Shown here: piece by piece, positions 45,401 to 53,908 of the stretch | How the letters are laid out: the number at the start of each line of letters is the position of its first letter | Position numbering within the stretch: the stretch's first letter is position 1 | Source of the DNA: Bacteroidota bacterium | GTDB taxonomy: Bacteria; Bacteroidota; Bacteroidia; Cytophagales; Cyclobacteriaceae | Assembly: GCA_018267195.1 (NCBI GenBank) | Contig: JAFDYY010000013.1 | Location: 1-61,241 of the forward strand | Reading direction: 5' to 3' | Length of the DNA: 61,241 nt | Made by a program: the position numbers and the translations under genes | Notes under the pieces: generated by a model | The model's database searches: none | Told to the model about the DNA's origin: nothing | The model's input: the letters and a program-made list of their open reading frames with translations, nothing else

Positions 45401-45959
45401 CAGTGCCACATTGAAAATATTTTCTCTAATACCTTCTTCATCGGCCAATTCCTCGCAACCCTATTTGTCTGTTTTCAACTCAGGTAATGTGCCGCTGGTA
45501 AACCCCGAGGTGGATATTGATTTGGGCGGAGGTGGAAAGGTGAAGCAAACGTTAAGCGGCCTCATTCAACCTCAGGGCACACTCTCGCAAATACTCAACT
45601 TACAAATTTTAACCGGCTCTTTGTCGTATGTGTGTGCCCAGGTAGTCGTGCCGCAAGATGTAAATCCCGACTATGGCAAACAGTGTCTTACCCTGCAAGG
45701 CGATGTGGTGTTTGAGCCGTATCCCAATCCGGCTTCGGGCGCTATTAATTTGGATTGGATCGCCACTTCGAACGAAAATGTTGAAATCACTTTATTTAAA
45801 AGCGATGGAACCATAGCCTTTCAACAATCTTTCTCTAACCAGCCGGCCGGGCTCACACAATTCTCGTTACCCACAACACCGCTGGCCAATGGGCTTTACC
45901 TCATCCGGTTTTCGGGAGCCACTATCCAAAAGACGTTTCGCGTAGCAATCACCAACTGA
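42429..45959 (+). CDS. large secreted PKD protein with T9SS sorting domain
   Basis: Surface protein of 1176 residues. It has a signal peptide (residues 1-19, cleavage near AFSQC). Residues about 26-57 look like the first half of a PKD domain ending in WDFCTGD. Next comes a segment of six repeats of about 51 residues (from about residue 87 to 361), and after it PTFSYSSQGNYNIS, which looks like the missing second half of that PKD domain. Seven further PKD-type domains follow (FGDG, LGDG and related motifs), then an extra beta domain. The end is a T9SS type A sorting domain (FEPYPNPASG to QKTFRVAI). It is exported by T9SS; the gene is 16 bases after the epimerase gene. Confidence 0.9.
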   Translation: MARFVFFLSCIFCMSKAFSQCGTAVFTSPSTGCINQRIPVTNNSSAGNYFWDFCTGDFLNTPTSQALYSLSSAVGRPAIELIYDGASWYSFVTGTWSNTLYRLIYGNGPGSNPTVIDNLGDLSGKLNGPGPIRIIRENNQWFGVVYNTSSGELLKLSFGNNLANPVSATVLYTNTPYGNAGLALGRDASNGWTCILSNVNTLSIIRLGNSLTSPSGGDIIISSPIPNPNNFADVDLINVCGQWTAMGTNLGNANVYRFDFGTNLFSSPAITQIATIPVNNPGRLRIAQDGENYFTFVSSMDGILTKLGFGNNLTSSPTITNEGNMGVLSNMYGLAVANDHNSTWIMLSVSLTNGQVFSINYPDNCSASPRTSTSTIPTFSYSSQGNYNISLMNSNSTGIVVKTNPITINSLTAPDITFTPQNICAKNNINFTSTNVSGNISSYAWAFGDGGTSAAANPSYIYTSAGVYWPALTVTASNGCQNMAQDSLRVFNPPQANFLLPPASPICTNQNYTFTNTSTSDVGSNPSWQWSVNGSNISTSQNLNYVLSTTAAQTISLTASLPGCSTQSTQNISTVLAGPSVSFTSAITGCVASSVSFTNTTSGSVTGYTWLLGDGNTSTQTNAAHAYLGTGTYVATLNATNAAGCQNSFSKNISIYSNPQPKFSIETPPFSCANYPAQFDNNTGFLSDSNITLWQWSFGDAANGSSSAKSPAYTFSAAGNYNVSLKATTNFGCTAIKDSVIAILASPQAGFTNAVACLNQSTQFTSTSTGSIVSYKWYFPGLSNPVTGASPGPQVFTSSGANSVSLVVTATNGCINTFTKSINVPVPPVVDFSIQYPCTRNATVFQELNPGGSDPTVSWNWNFGSATTTGSPATYKFSSSGGYGVTLTTTRQSGCVYSVTKNVSIYDGPVASFTPSVIAGAAPLPVTFNNTSTADSYGWQFGDAANSTSAVPSPTFTYSQLGEYKVRLTANNVIGCRDTMSVWISVVIPKPSATLKIFSLIPSSSANSSQPYLSVFNSGNVPLVNPEVDIDLGGGGKVKQTLSGLIQPQGTLSQILNLQILTGSLSYVCAQVVVPQDVNPDYGKQCLTLQGDVVFEPYPNPASGAINLDWIATSNENVEITLFKSDGTIAFQQSFSNQPAGLTQFSLPTTPLANGLYLIRFSGATIQKTFRVAITN
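42690..43511 (+). repeat. six protein repeats of about 51 residues, propeller-like
   Basis: Anchors YRLIYGN, LKLSFGN, IIRLGNS, YRFDFGT, TKLGFGN and VFSINYP fall at residues 101, 154, 204, 256, 305 and 356, a spacing of 49-53. Each is preceded by about 13-17 residues by an aromatic start such as SWY, QWF, GWT, QWT, NYF or TWI. Short beta strands separated by turns fit beta-propeller blades. The repeat is visible in protein only; the DNA has diverged. Confidence 0.65.
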
Positions 45960-45974
45960 TTGAAAAGAAATTGC

Positions 45975-45982
45975 TACCTTCG
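45975..45982 (+). promoter_or_regulatory. possible -7 element upstream of the FtsB-like gene
   Basis: TACCTTCG differs from TAnnTTTG by one base and lies 20 bases before the ATG at 46003. The same TTGCTACCTT string recurs before the gene at 56974. A -33 element at normal spacing is not evident. Confidence 0.28.
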
Positions 45983-46002
45983 TTAAACCATTTTTTAATC
46001 TT

Positions 46003-46293
46003 ATGTCAAATAAAATAAAACCGTTGTTCAGAAATTTTTATGCGGTATCCGGTTTTTCATTTTTAATGTGGATGCTTTTTTTAGATTCCAACGATTTGAT
46101 TACCCGATTTAAAATGGGATCGAAACTGCGTTCGTTGGAAAACGAAAAGACCTTCTATCGTGAAAAAATAAAAGAAGTAGAAAAAGACCGGCAAGAACTT
46201 ACCACCAACAAAGAGTTGTTGGAAAAATTTGCCCGCGAAAAATATTTAATGAAAAAACCAACGGAAGATATTTTTGTTATTCAGGAAAATTGA
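46003..46293 (+). CDS. septum formation initiator family protein (FtsB/DivIC-like)
   Basis: Bitopic division protein of 96 residues. A short cytosolic N-terminus leads to one transmembrane helix (about residues 15-31), then a coiled coil (LRSLENEKTFYREKIKEVEKDRQELTTNKELLEKFAREKY) and the family ending with EKYLMKKPTEDIFVIQE. Together these define the FtsB/DivIC group, which links FtsL and FtsQ in the divisome. It starts 43 bases after the PKD gene and is four to six bases from the barrel gene. Location and length fit the family. Confidence 0.9.
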   Translation: MSNKIKPLFRNFYAVSGFSFLMWMLFLDSNDLITRFKMGSKLRSLENEKTFYREKIKEVEKDRQELTTNKELLEKFAREKYLMKKPTEDIFVIQEN

Positions 46294-46298
46294 AGGCT

Positions 46299-46859
46299 AT
46301 GAAAAGATGGCTGTTGGCATCGGGTATATTCTTTCTTTCACTCAGTAGCTGGGCACAGTTTAATTCAGCGTTTAGAAAACCAGCCGCCAGCCAGCCGTCC
46401 GATCAGCGAAAAGTTTATTTCTCCATGGGCGGAGGGCTGGGGTTTGGCACCGATATAAACGGGTTCAATTACAATTATTATTCTCTGTTGCCGATGATTG
46501 GGTACCGCCTTTCCGATCAGTTTTCGGTTGGTGCTACCGGCACCTACCAGCGATACAATTATACGAGTGTAGGGGCATCTTACACGCAATACGGAGCCGG
46601 CCCGTTTGTGCGGTATATGATCAATCCGGTCTTTTTTCAGGCGGAATATGATTTAATCAGTGCCCCCAATATCTATAGTTCAAATTCTAATGGCGAGCCT
46701 TCCCGCTCTACCTTCCCGCGTATGCTTTTTGGGATCGGATATGTTTTTTCGAGCGGGAAAAGAACTTCGCTGGGCGGCCTGGTAATGTACGATGTGTTGT
46801 ACCATGTACCGAGTGTATTTGCCTCACCCATTGTTACCCGGATATTTATTTCTTTCTAA
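46299..46859 (+). CDS. outer membrane beta-barrel protein
   Basis: Protein of 186 residues from the ATG at 46299; an in-frame TTG three codons upstream overlaps the FtsB-like gene. A signal peptide ends near SSWAQF. The mature part has a linker, then glycine- and tyrosine-rich alternating strands (KVYFSMGGGLGFGTDINGFNYNYYSLLPMIGYRLSDQFSVGATGTYQRY) and a C-terminal aromatic strand ending in IFISF, as expected for a BamA-recognised barrel. It is probably an eight-stranded protein of unknown role. Its stop overlaps the convergent dehydrogenase stop by four bases. Confidence 0.8.
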   Translation: MKRWLLASGIFFLSLSSWAQFNSAFRKPAASQPSDQRKVYFSMGGGLGFGTDINGFNYNYYSLLPMIGYRLSDQFSVGATGTYQRYNYTSVGASYTQYGAGPFVRYMINPVFFQAEYDLISAPNIYSSNSNGEPSRSTFPRMLFGIGYVFSSGKRTSLGGLVMYDVLYHVPSVFASPIVTRIFISF

Positions 46860-47935
46860 AACGGCACATCAAATTTTTTTCCTACTTCTCTTAAGTCGGC
46901 CACCACTTTTGTATTGAGTGGGATTCCGTTTTTCATCCGGTCCATTTCAAATTCTCTTTCCGGATCGCCCGGAATAATTAATTTTTCTTCTCCCGCTATG
47001 GGTTGAGCCGAACGAAAACGTTCGATCCACTGATCCATGTGTTTTTTAAATTCATCGGCTGGACGAAACGCATCAATGCGCAGGGCACCCAAGAAATGAC
47101 CAATGCCCTTCCCCACGGGGTCGGCTGGAGGTGCCAGAAAGCTAACAAATGGCGGAACCCACGGCCCATAGTTTGCGCCACTTAATACAGCCGAAAAAAT
47201 ATCTACCCAGGCGCCCAGGCAAAAACCTTTGTGGCTGCCGTGCTCGCGATCGCTGCCCAGCGGTATCAAGGCTCCCCCATTTTTTAATTCATTGGGGTTA
47301 GACGAAGGTGATCCGTCTTTTTTTTGAATCCAGCCGAGCGGAGCTTCTTTTTCTTTGCGCTGCAAAATTTCCAGTTTACCATTGGCAGCCGTAGTCGTAG
47401 CAAAGTCGGCAACAAAGGGAGGCTGTTGTCCGGCCGGAATGGCTACGGCAATGGGGTTGGTGCCGAGCAGTCGCTCTACCGAAAATGTGGGAGCGACCAA
47501 TGGGCTGGCGTTGGTCATGGCTATCCCAATCATATCCTGTGGCAATGCCATCATGGCGTGATGGCCGGCAATGCCAAAATGGTTTGAATTTCTTACCGCT
47601 ACCCACCCGGTGCCGGCTTGCTTTGCCTTGGCCATGGCTATCTCCATCGCTTTAGGGGCTACGACTAAACCTAATCCACTATCGCCATCTACTACGGCTG
47701 TACTGAGGCTTTCGTGCACCACCCGAATGATTGGCCGGCTATTTATGCGATGGGCTTCCCACAAACGCACGTAGCCGCTTAAACGCGCTACCCCATGCGA
47801 GTCAATCCCGCGCAGGTCGGCCCGCAGCAACGACTCTACCGCCTGCATCGCCTGGTCTTCCGGACATCCGATTTTTAAAAAAATTTCTTTTGCAAAATCA
47901 TGCAGGTGGTTATATGAAAATAGAGATTCATTCAT
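46856..47935 (-). CDS. Ldh2-type malate/lactate/ureidoglycolate dehydrogenase family protein
   Basis: NAD(P)-dependent oxidoreductase of the Ldh2/MDH2 family, 359 aa, a fold unrelated to Rossmann lactate dehydrogenases. Diagnostic blocks: LLRADLRGIDSHGVARLSGYV near the start, VAVRNSNHFGIAGHHAM with the catalytic His, GIAMTNASPLVAPT, and GSDREHGSHKGFCLGAWVDIFSAVLSGA. These enzymes reduce or oxidise 2-oxo or 2-hydroxy acids; which substrate is used here is not clear. It is transcribed alone, and it is divergent from the M24 peptidase gene. Confidence 0.92.
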   Translation of the reverse strand: MNESLFSYNHLHDFAKEIFLKIGCPEDQAMQAVESLLRADLRGIDSHGVARLSGYVRLWEAHRINSRPIIRVVHESLSTAVVDGDSGLGLVVAPKAMEIAMAKAKQAGTGWVAVRNSNHFGIAGHHAMMALPQDMIGIAMTNASPLVAPTFSVERLLGTNPIAVAIPAGQQPPFVADFATTTAANGKLEILQRKEKEAPLGWIQKKDGSPSSNPNELKNGGALIPLGSDREHGSHKGFCLGAWVDIFSAVLSGANYGPWVPPFVSFLAPPADPVGKGIGHFLGALRIDAFRPADEFKKHMDQWIERFRSAQPIAGEEKLIIPGDPEREFEMDRMKNGIPLNTKVVADLREVGKKFDVPF

Positions 47936-48014
47936 AGCACAAAGCTAATTCATAATCAGAAATGAAGGGAAGCAGAATACAATCGGTAAATAAAAAATGA
48001 GTGTAGAAATACCG

Positions 48015-48044
48015 TTGTTAGTTTTCAATCTTTATTCTACTTTG
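48015..48044 (+). promoter_or_regulatory. probable promoter of the M24 peptidase gene
   Basis: TTG at 48015-48017 and TACTTTG at 48038-48044 are separated by 20 bases and fit the Bacteroidota -33/-7 pair, with one base missing inside the -7 box. The ATG lies 20 bases downstream, in a divergent intergenic region of about 130 bases. Confidence 0.45.
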
Positions 48045-48064
48045 AAAAAATATTATTACACACC

Positions 48065-49336
48065 ATGACGATCAACCGAAGAAATTTCATAAAAACATCA
48101 GCCGTTGGCATTGCTTCTACGGCTGCCCTGGCAAGTTGTGCTGCACCCGTTACGGAGGCTAAACCGAAAAGTCCGTTGGACGAACTAAAACTCCTGACCG
48201 ACAAAGTAGTTCCGATTTCCTTAGATGAACGTAAAGCCCGGATAGCGAAAGCACAAAAATTAATGACTGAAAATAACATTGGAGCTATTTATTTAGACGG
48301 AGGCACTTCAATGAAATATTTTACAGGTGTGGAGTGGGGCAACAGCGAACGGATGATGGCGGCAATCATCCCCGCTAAAGGCGATGTAAAGTATGTAGTG
48401 CCTCACTTTGAAGAAGCTCGCCTACGCGAGTTAATTACTATTGGAAATGAGGTGCGTGTATGGGAAGAACACGAAAGCCCGTATAAAGTGGTAGCCGGGG
48501 TTTTAGCCGATGCCGGAATTAAATCAGGTAAAATCGGAATGGAAGAACGGGTTCGGTTTTTCCTGTTTGACGGCATACGGAAAGAAGCCTCGCATTTGCA
48601 GTATGTAAGTGCCGACCCGGTTACAGTTATGTGCCGGATGTTTAAAAGCCCTGCCGAACTGGCACTGATGCAAGTGGCTAACGATATTACTTTGGCCGCC
48701 TTTAAAGTTACCCACTCTATGATAGAAGAAGGGATGACTCAACAAGAGGTGGGAAGTATTATTTCTCAAGCTCACTCTAAACTGGGTGCGTGGGGCGGAG
48801 CGATGGTTTCGTTTGGTGAATACACCGCCTTTCCCCATGGAAGTAAAACGCCTCAAAAATTAAAAAAGGGCGAAGTGGTTTTAATTGATGGCGGATGCAG
48901 CGTAGAAGATTACTCGTCCGATATTACGCGCACCTTTATTTTTGGCGAGCCCACGAAAAGACAACGGGAAGTTTGGGATTTAGAAAAGGCGGCCCAAGCG
49001 GCCGGGTTTGCTGCTGCCAAACTGGGCGATCCATGCGAGGTGGTTGACATAGCCGCACGTAAAGTAATAACCGATGCCGGCTTTGGCCCTGGTTATAAAG
49101 TACCGGGGTTACCGCATCGTACCGGCCACGGAATAGGGATGGATGGGCACGAGTGGGGGAATATGGTGTTAGGAAATAAGCAACCCTTCCAGCCTGGAAT
49201 GTGCTTCAGCATAGAGCCCAACATTTCCATTTATGGGGAATTTGGAATACGCCTGGAAGACTGCGCTTATATGACGGAACAAGGAGTACGATGGTTTACT
49301 CAGCCGAGCGAATCCATAGACAAGCCTTTTGTCTGA
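48065..49336 (+). CDS. M24 family metallopeptidase (aminopeptidase P-like), Tat lipoprotein
   Basis: Protein of 423 residues. The N-terminus (INRRNFIKTSAVGIAS) carries a Tat twin-arginine motif and ends in a lipobox-like LASC, so it is probably exported folded and lipid-anchored. The N-terminal creatinase domain is followed by the pita-bread peptidase domain, with metal-binding blocks LIDGGCSVEDYSSDITRTF, HRTGHGIGMDGHE, SIEPNI and RLEDCAY. It most likely cleaves X-Pro dipeptides or related substrates in the periplasm. It converges with gltB and lies 30 bases from its end. Confidence 0.92.
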   Translation: MTINRRNFIKTSAVGIASTAALASCAAPVTEAKPKSPLDELKLLTDKVVPISLDERKARIAKAQKLMTENNIGAIYLDGGTSMKYFTGVEWGNSERMMAAIIPAKGDVKYVVPHFEEARLRELITIGNEVRVWEEHESPYKVVAGVLADAGIKSGKIGMEERVRFFLFDGIRKEASHLQYVSADPVTVMCRMFKSPAELALMQVANDITLAAFKVTHSMIEEGMTQQEVGSIISQAHSKLGAWGGAMVSFGEYTAFPHGSKTPQKLKKGEVVLIDGGCSVEDYSSDITRTFIFGEPTKRQREVWDLEKAAQAAGFAAAKLGDPCEVVDIAARKVITDAGFGPGYKVPGLPHRTGHGIGMDGHEWGNMVLGNKQPFQPGMCFSIEPNISIYGEFGIRLEDCAYMTEQGVRWFTQPSESIDKPFV

Positions 49337-49366
49337 TTTTATATTCTCAAGCAAATCACTTCAAAA

Positions 49367-52300
49367 TTAAACTTTCGCTTTTTGTGCTGCTTCAGCTTCT
49401 ATCGATGCTTGTTTTCTTTTGACTAATACTCGCTTGTAGTCAGACGGGATCACTTTAATGAATTGCCTGGAAACTTGCGGCCAACGGCTTAGTGCATCTG
49501 AAGCCAATTCGCTTGAAGTAAGTTTCCGGTGTTGCTCGATCATTTGGTAAACCAGTGCTTCGTCTTCCGCATCCAATGGTTCGAGTTCTACCATTTCTAG
49601 GTTACAATTCTTGGTAAATGTTTTGTGGGCATCCCAAACGTAGGCAATACCCCCGCTCATACCGGCAGCAAAGTTTCGCCCGGTTTCTCCCAACACAATT
49701 ACAGTGCCCCCCGTCATATACTCACAACCATGGTCGCCCACACCTTCCACAATTACTTTTACGCCACTGTTGCGCACGGCAAACCGCTCACCTGCCATAC
49801 CCCGGATGTAAGCTTCGCCTGAAGTGGCACCAAAAAAAGCTACATTGCCTACGATCATATTTTTTGATGGGTTGAATTGGCTGCTGGGGTGTGGATATAA
49901 AATTAACGTACCCCCCGAAAGGCCTTTACCAAAATAATCGTTGGCATCACCGACCAGTTCAAAGGTTACTCCACCTACAGTAAAGGCTCCAAAACTTTGC
50001 CCTGCTGTACCGTGAAATTTGATGTGAATGGTATCTTTCGGTAATCCGGAGCCCCGATAAATTTTCGAAATCTCATGAGAAAGCATAGCCCCCACACTGC
50101 GGTTTTGATTGGTAATGTTAAACTCGCCTTTTACATTTTCTGCTTGTTGCAATGCTGGCTTTGCTAATTTTATCAACTCGGTATCAAGAACCTGATCTAT
50201 GCCATGGTCTTGCTCTTCTTGCTTGAACAGCGCTGCGTCCAGATTTATTTTTTCTTTGTGAAGCAAGCCCGACAAATCAATAGAGCTCAACTTCCAGTGA
50301 TCAGCCTGCCCTTTTACCTGTAGGCGATCAACCTGCCCCACCATTTCATTTACGGTACGGAAGCCCAACTCCGCCATCACTTCCCGAAGTTCTTCAGCCA
50401 AAAAAGTGAATAAGTTTACCACATACTCAGGCTTGCCGGTAAACAAGGCACGAAGTTCTTTGTTTTGAGTAGCCACTCCTACGGGGCAAGTGTTTAAATG
50501 ACATTTGCGCATCATAATGCAGCCTGAGGTAACCAAGGCGGCTGTTGCCACGCCCCATTCTTCTGCCCCTAACAAGGTGGCCATAGCCAGATCGCGACCG
50601 GTACGGATTTGCCCATCGGTTTGCAACACTACCCGGCCTCGCAATTTATTTCTGACCAGCGTTTGATGGGCTTCTGCCAAACCCAATTCCCACGGCAGGC
50701 CGGCATGGCGGATAGAACTCAATGGTGAGGCACCTGTTCCGCCATCGTGGCCTGAAATTAAAATGGCATCGGCATGGGCTTTGGCCACTCCCGAAGCAAT
50801 GGTGCCAACACCGGCTTCGCTTACCAACTTTACGCTGATGCGTGCTTCGCGGTTAGCGTTTTTTAAATCGAAAATAAGTTGGGCCAGATCTTCAATGGAA
50901 TAAATATCGTGGTGCGGTGGGGGCGAAATTAATCCTACCCCCGGGGTAGAATGCCGCACACGGCCAATCCACTCATCTACTTTATGGCCGGGCAATTGTC
51001 CGCCTTCGCCCGGCTTGGCACCCTGCGCCATTTTGATTTGAAGCTCTTGGGCGTTGGTAAGGTAATAGCTGGTTACGCCAAACCGCCCGGAGGCTACTTG
51101 CTTGATGGCCGAATTTTCCCAATCGCCATTTTCTTTTTTTGTGAAGCGGGCTTCGTCTTCTCCCCCTTCGCCACAGTTGCTCTTGCCGCCAATTCGGTTC
51201 ATCGCGATGGCTAAGGTGCGGTGCGCTTCATACGAAATAGAACCGAACGACATAGCACCCGTAGCAAAACGTTTGAAGATATTTTCTTTGGGCTCTACTT
51301 CCGATAAGGGAATGGGTTTGGATTTTTTGAACGTCAGCAAACTGCGAAGGGTGATTGCCTTTTCGCTTTGTTCGTTGATAAGCGAGGAGTATTTTTTAAA
51401 CAAGGCATAATCATCCATCTTGGTAGCGTGTTGCAACAAATGGATGGTTTGCGGATTGAACAGATGCGCTTCGCCCCGTTGCTTCCATTGATACACTCCG
51501 CCCACCTCCAGGCGCGGGGAGTGATTGGCCGTTTTAGGGAACGCCAACAAATGCTTGGCAATGGCCTCGCGGGCAATGTCGTCTAAGGTAAGGCCGCCAA
51601 TGCGCGAAACCGTTCCCGTAAAATAGATGCCCACTACTTCTTGGCTGATACCCAGGGCTTCAAAAATCTGCGCCCCATGGTATGATTGCAGCGTGCTGAT
51701 GCCCATTTTACTCATGATCTTGAGCAACTCTCCGCCTACGGCCTTTTTGTAATTATAAATGGCTTTCTCTTCGGTTAATTCTTTGCTGAAGAGGTTTCGC
51801 TTCTTCATGTCATGAATGGTTTGGTACACCAAATACGGATTGACACCCGAAGCACCATAGCCCAGCAGCGTAGCAAAGTGGTGGGTTTCCCACACATCGC
51901 CTGCCTCCACGAGCAAGCCTACTTTGCCGCGTAACCCTTTGCGAATTAAATCATGATGAACCGCTGCCAGCGCCAGGAGAGATGGGATCTGAGCATGGCC
52001 GCTATCAAAACTGCGATCGGAAAGAATGATGATGGTAAAGCCGTCTTCAATAGCATCGGTTACGTACTGACAAACACGGTTCAATCCTTTTTCAAGAGAA
52101 CCCGGCTGCCCATCTGCTTTGAAATAAGTGTAAATGGTTTTGGTTTGCAGATGGGCATGATCTACGTAGCGTATTTTTTCTAATTCGTTATTAGAAAGAA
52201 CCGGTGTGGGCAACTCGAGCGTAATACAATGCTCAGGCGATTCTTCCAGCAAATTTAGGGAGCCGCCCACATGGGTATTGAGCGACATTACCAGCCGCTC

Positions 52301-53908
52301 GCGAATGGAATCAATGGGGGGGTTGGTTACCTGAGCAAACAGTTGCTTAAAGTAACTTGACAAGTGTTGTGCCTGCCGTGAAAGTACCGCCAGCGGGGTA
52401 TCATTGCCCATGGAGCCAAGGGCTTCTTTTCCGGTTTCGCACATTTGCGAAAGAATAATGCGCAAATCTTCTGAAGTATAACCAAACGAAATCTGACGCT
52501 TCAAAAATGTAACCGGATCGTATTTGTGAAAACTCCCGCCCGGCTCGGGCAGATCGCTCAGCTTAACTTTGTTTTCGCGCACCCATTGGCCATAAGGCTG
52601 GCGAGTGCAAATATCTTTTTTCAGTTCATCATCGCTGATAATGCGGCCTTGTTCTAAATCTACCACAAACATTTTGCCCGGCTGCAAGCGGCCTTTGGTA
52701 ACGACTTTGGCCGGATCCACATCAAGCACACCCACCTCGCTGGCCATAATTACGGTATCGTCATTGGTTACAACAAAACGGGAAGGGCGCAGGCCGTTGC
52801 GATCGAGTGTGGCACCCACTATTTTTCCGTCTGTAAAAGTAATGGAAGCGGGGCCATCCCAAGGCTCCATCAAGTTAGCATGGTATTCATAAAAATCTTT
52901 TTTTTCTTGGCTCATGCTGTCGTTTCCATCCCACGCTTCGGGGATGAGCATCATCATCACATGGGGCAGCGAACGGCCGGCATGAACCAGCAACTCAATC
53001 ACATTATCTAAATTGGAAGAATCGGACTGCCGGGGATTGCAGATCGGCAAAATCATGTTCATTTCTTCTTGGGTAAAATGGGGAGAAGCAAAAAATGCTT
53101 CTTTCGATTTTAACCAATTGATGTTGCCTTGCACCGTATTGATCTCACCATTGTGAGCAATGAAACGGAAGGGCTGAGCGAGCCGCCATGAAGGAAAAGT
53201 ATTGGTAGAAAAACGAGAGTGAATAACCGCCAGTGACGAAACCACTTCTTCATTTTCAAGGTCGGCAAAATAAGGGCGCAGTTGCCCCGAGGTAAGCATG
53301 CCTTTGTAGGCAATGGTTTTATACGATAAGGAAGAAAAATAAAATTGACCGCTCACACCTTTCACCGATTCGGTAATGATGTGGGTGGTGTACTTGCGTA
53401 AAATAAAAAGTTGCCGTTCAAATGCTTCCGGGTCGGTACCCCCGTCAATCCGTTTGATAAACACTTGCTCCATGATTGGTTCGGCAGACAGGGCCGACTC
53501 TCCTAAGTCTTTAGAACAAACCGGCACAATCCGATAGCCCAGCAAGGCCATTTTCATTTTTTTTATCATCCGGTTTAGTATTGTGCGGCATTCTTCGCGC
53601 ACTTTGGGATCGCGCGGAAAAAACACCAGCCCCACACCGTACTGGCCATAGGCCGGCAGTTTAATACCCAGCTTGGTACATTCCCCGGCAAAAAATTCAT
53701 GTGGAACCTGAATCAGAATACCTGCTCCATCGCCTGTGTTAGGCTCGCAACCGCAGGCACCACGGTGGGCCATGCGTTCTAACATAGTAAGGGCATCGCT
53801 CACAATTTGATGCGACTTGCGGCCTTTTATGTTGGCCACAAAGCCCACGCCACAAGAATCCTTTTCAAAAGAGGGATGATAAAGTGTGGAAGCAGTTTGT
53901 TCTTTCAA
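49367..53908 (-). CDS. gltB: glutamate synthase large subunit
   Basis: Ferredoxin- or NAD(P)H-dependent glutamate synthase of 1513 residues, which converts glutamine and 2-oxoglutarate to two glutamates. The class II amidotransferase domain begins at Cys19 (KDSCGVGF) after an 18-residue propeptide. Central and FMN-binding TIM-barrel domains follow, with GEGGEDEARF and ISGHDGGTGASPLSS. The 3Fe-4S motif is CIMMRKCHLNTCPVG at about residues 1128-1142, and a C-terminal beta helix closes it. No gltD lies in the window on either side, so the electron-donor subunit must be elsewhere, or ferredoxin is used. Confidence 0.97.
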   Translation of the reverse strand: MKEQTASTLYHPSFEKDSCGVGFVANIKGRKSHQIVSDALTMLERMAHRGACGCEPNTGDGAGILIQVPHEFFAGECTKLGIKLPAYGQYGVGLVFFPRDPKVREECRTILNRMIKKMKMALLGYRIVPVCSKDLGESALSAEPIMEQVFIKRIDGGTDPEAFERQLFILRKYTTHIITESVKGVSGQFYFSSLSYKTIAYKGMLTSGQLRPYFADLENEEVVSSLAVIHSRFSTNTFPSWRLAQPFRFIAHNGEINTVQGNINWLKSKEAFFASPHFTQEEMNMILPICNPRQSDSSNLDNVIELLVHAGRSLPHVMMMLIPEAWDGNDSMSQEKKDFYEYHANLMEPWDGPASITFTDGKIVGATLDRNGLRPSRFVVTNDDTVIMASEVGVLDVDPAKVVTKGRLQPGKMFVVDLEQGRIISDDELKKDICTRQPYGQWVRENKVKLSDLPEPGGSFHKYDPVTFLKRQISFGYTSEDLRIILSQMCETGKEALGSMGNDTPLAVLSRQAQHLSSYFKQLFAQVTNPPIDSIRERLVMSLNTHVGGSLNLLEESPEHCITLELPTPVLSNNELEKIRYVDHAHLQTKTIYTYFKADGQPGSLEKGLNRVCQYVTDAIEDGFTIIILSDRSFDSGHAQIPSLLALAAVHHDLIRKGLRGKVGLLVEAGDVWETHHFATLLGYGASGVNPYLVYQTIHDMKKRNLFSKELTEEKAIYNYKKAVGGELLKIMSKMGISTLQSYHGAQIFEALGISQEVVGIYFTGTVSRIGGLTLDDIAREAIAKHLLAFPKTANHSPRLEVGGVYQWKQRGEAHLFNPQTIHLLQHATKMDDYALFKKYSSLINEQSEKAITLRSLLTFKKSKPIPLSEVEPKENIFKRFATGAMSFGSISYEAHRTLAIAMNRIGGKSNCGEGGEDEARFTKKENGDWENSAIKQVASGRFGVTSYYLTNAQELQIKMAQGAKPGEGGQLPGHKVDEWIGRVRHSTPGVGLISPPPHHDIYSIEDLAQLIFDLKNANREARISVKLVSEAGVGTIASGVAKAHADAILISGHDGGTGASPLSSIRHAGLPWELGLAEAHQTLVRNKLRGRVVLQTDGQIRTGRDLAMATLLGAEEWGVATAALVTSGCIMMRKCHLNTCPVGVATQNKELRALFTGKPEYVVNLFTFLAEELREVMAELGFRTVNEMVGQVDRLQVKGQADHWKLSSIDLSGLLHKEKINLDAALFKQEEQDHGIDQVLDTELIKLAKPALQQAENVKGEFNITNQNRSVGAMLSHEISKIYRGSGLPKDTIHIKFHGTAGQSFGAFTVGGVTFELVGDANDYFGKGLSGGTLILYPHPSSQFNPSKNMIVGNVAFFGATSGEAYIRGMAGERFAVRNSGVKVIVEGVGDHGCEYMTGGTVIVLGETGRNFAAGMSGGIAYVWDAHKTFTKNCNLEMVELEPLDAEDEALVYQMIEQHRKLTSSELASDALSRWPQVSRQFIKVIPSDYKRVLVKRKQASIEAEAAQKAKV

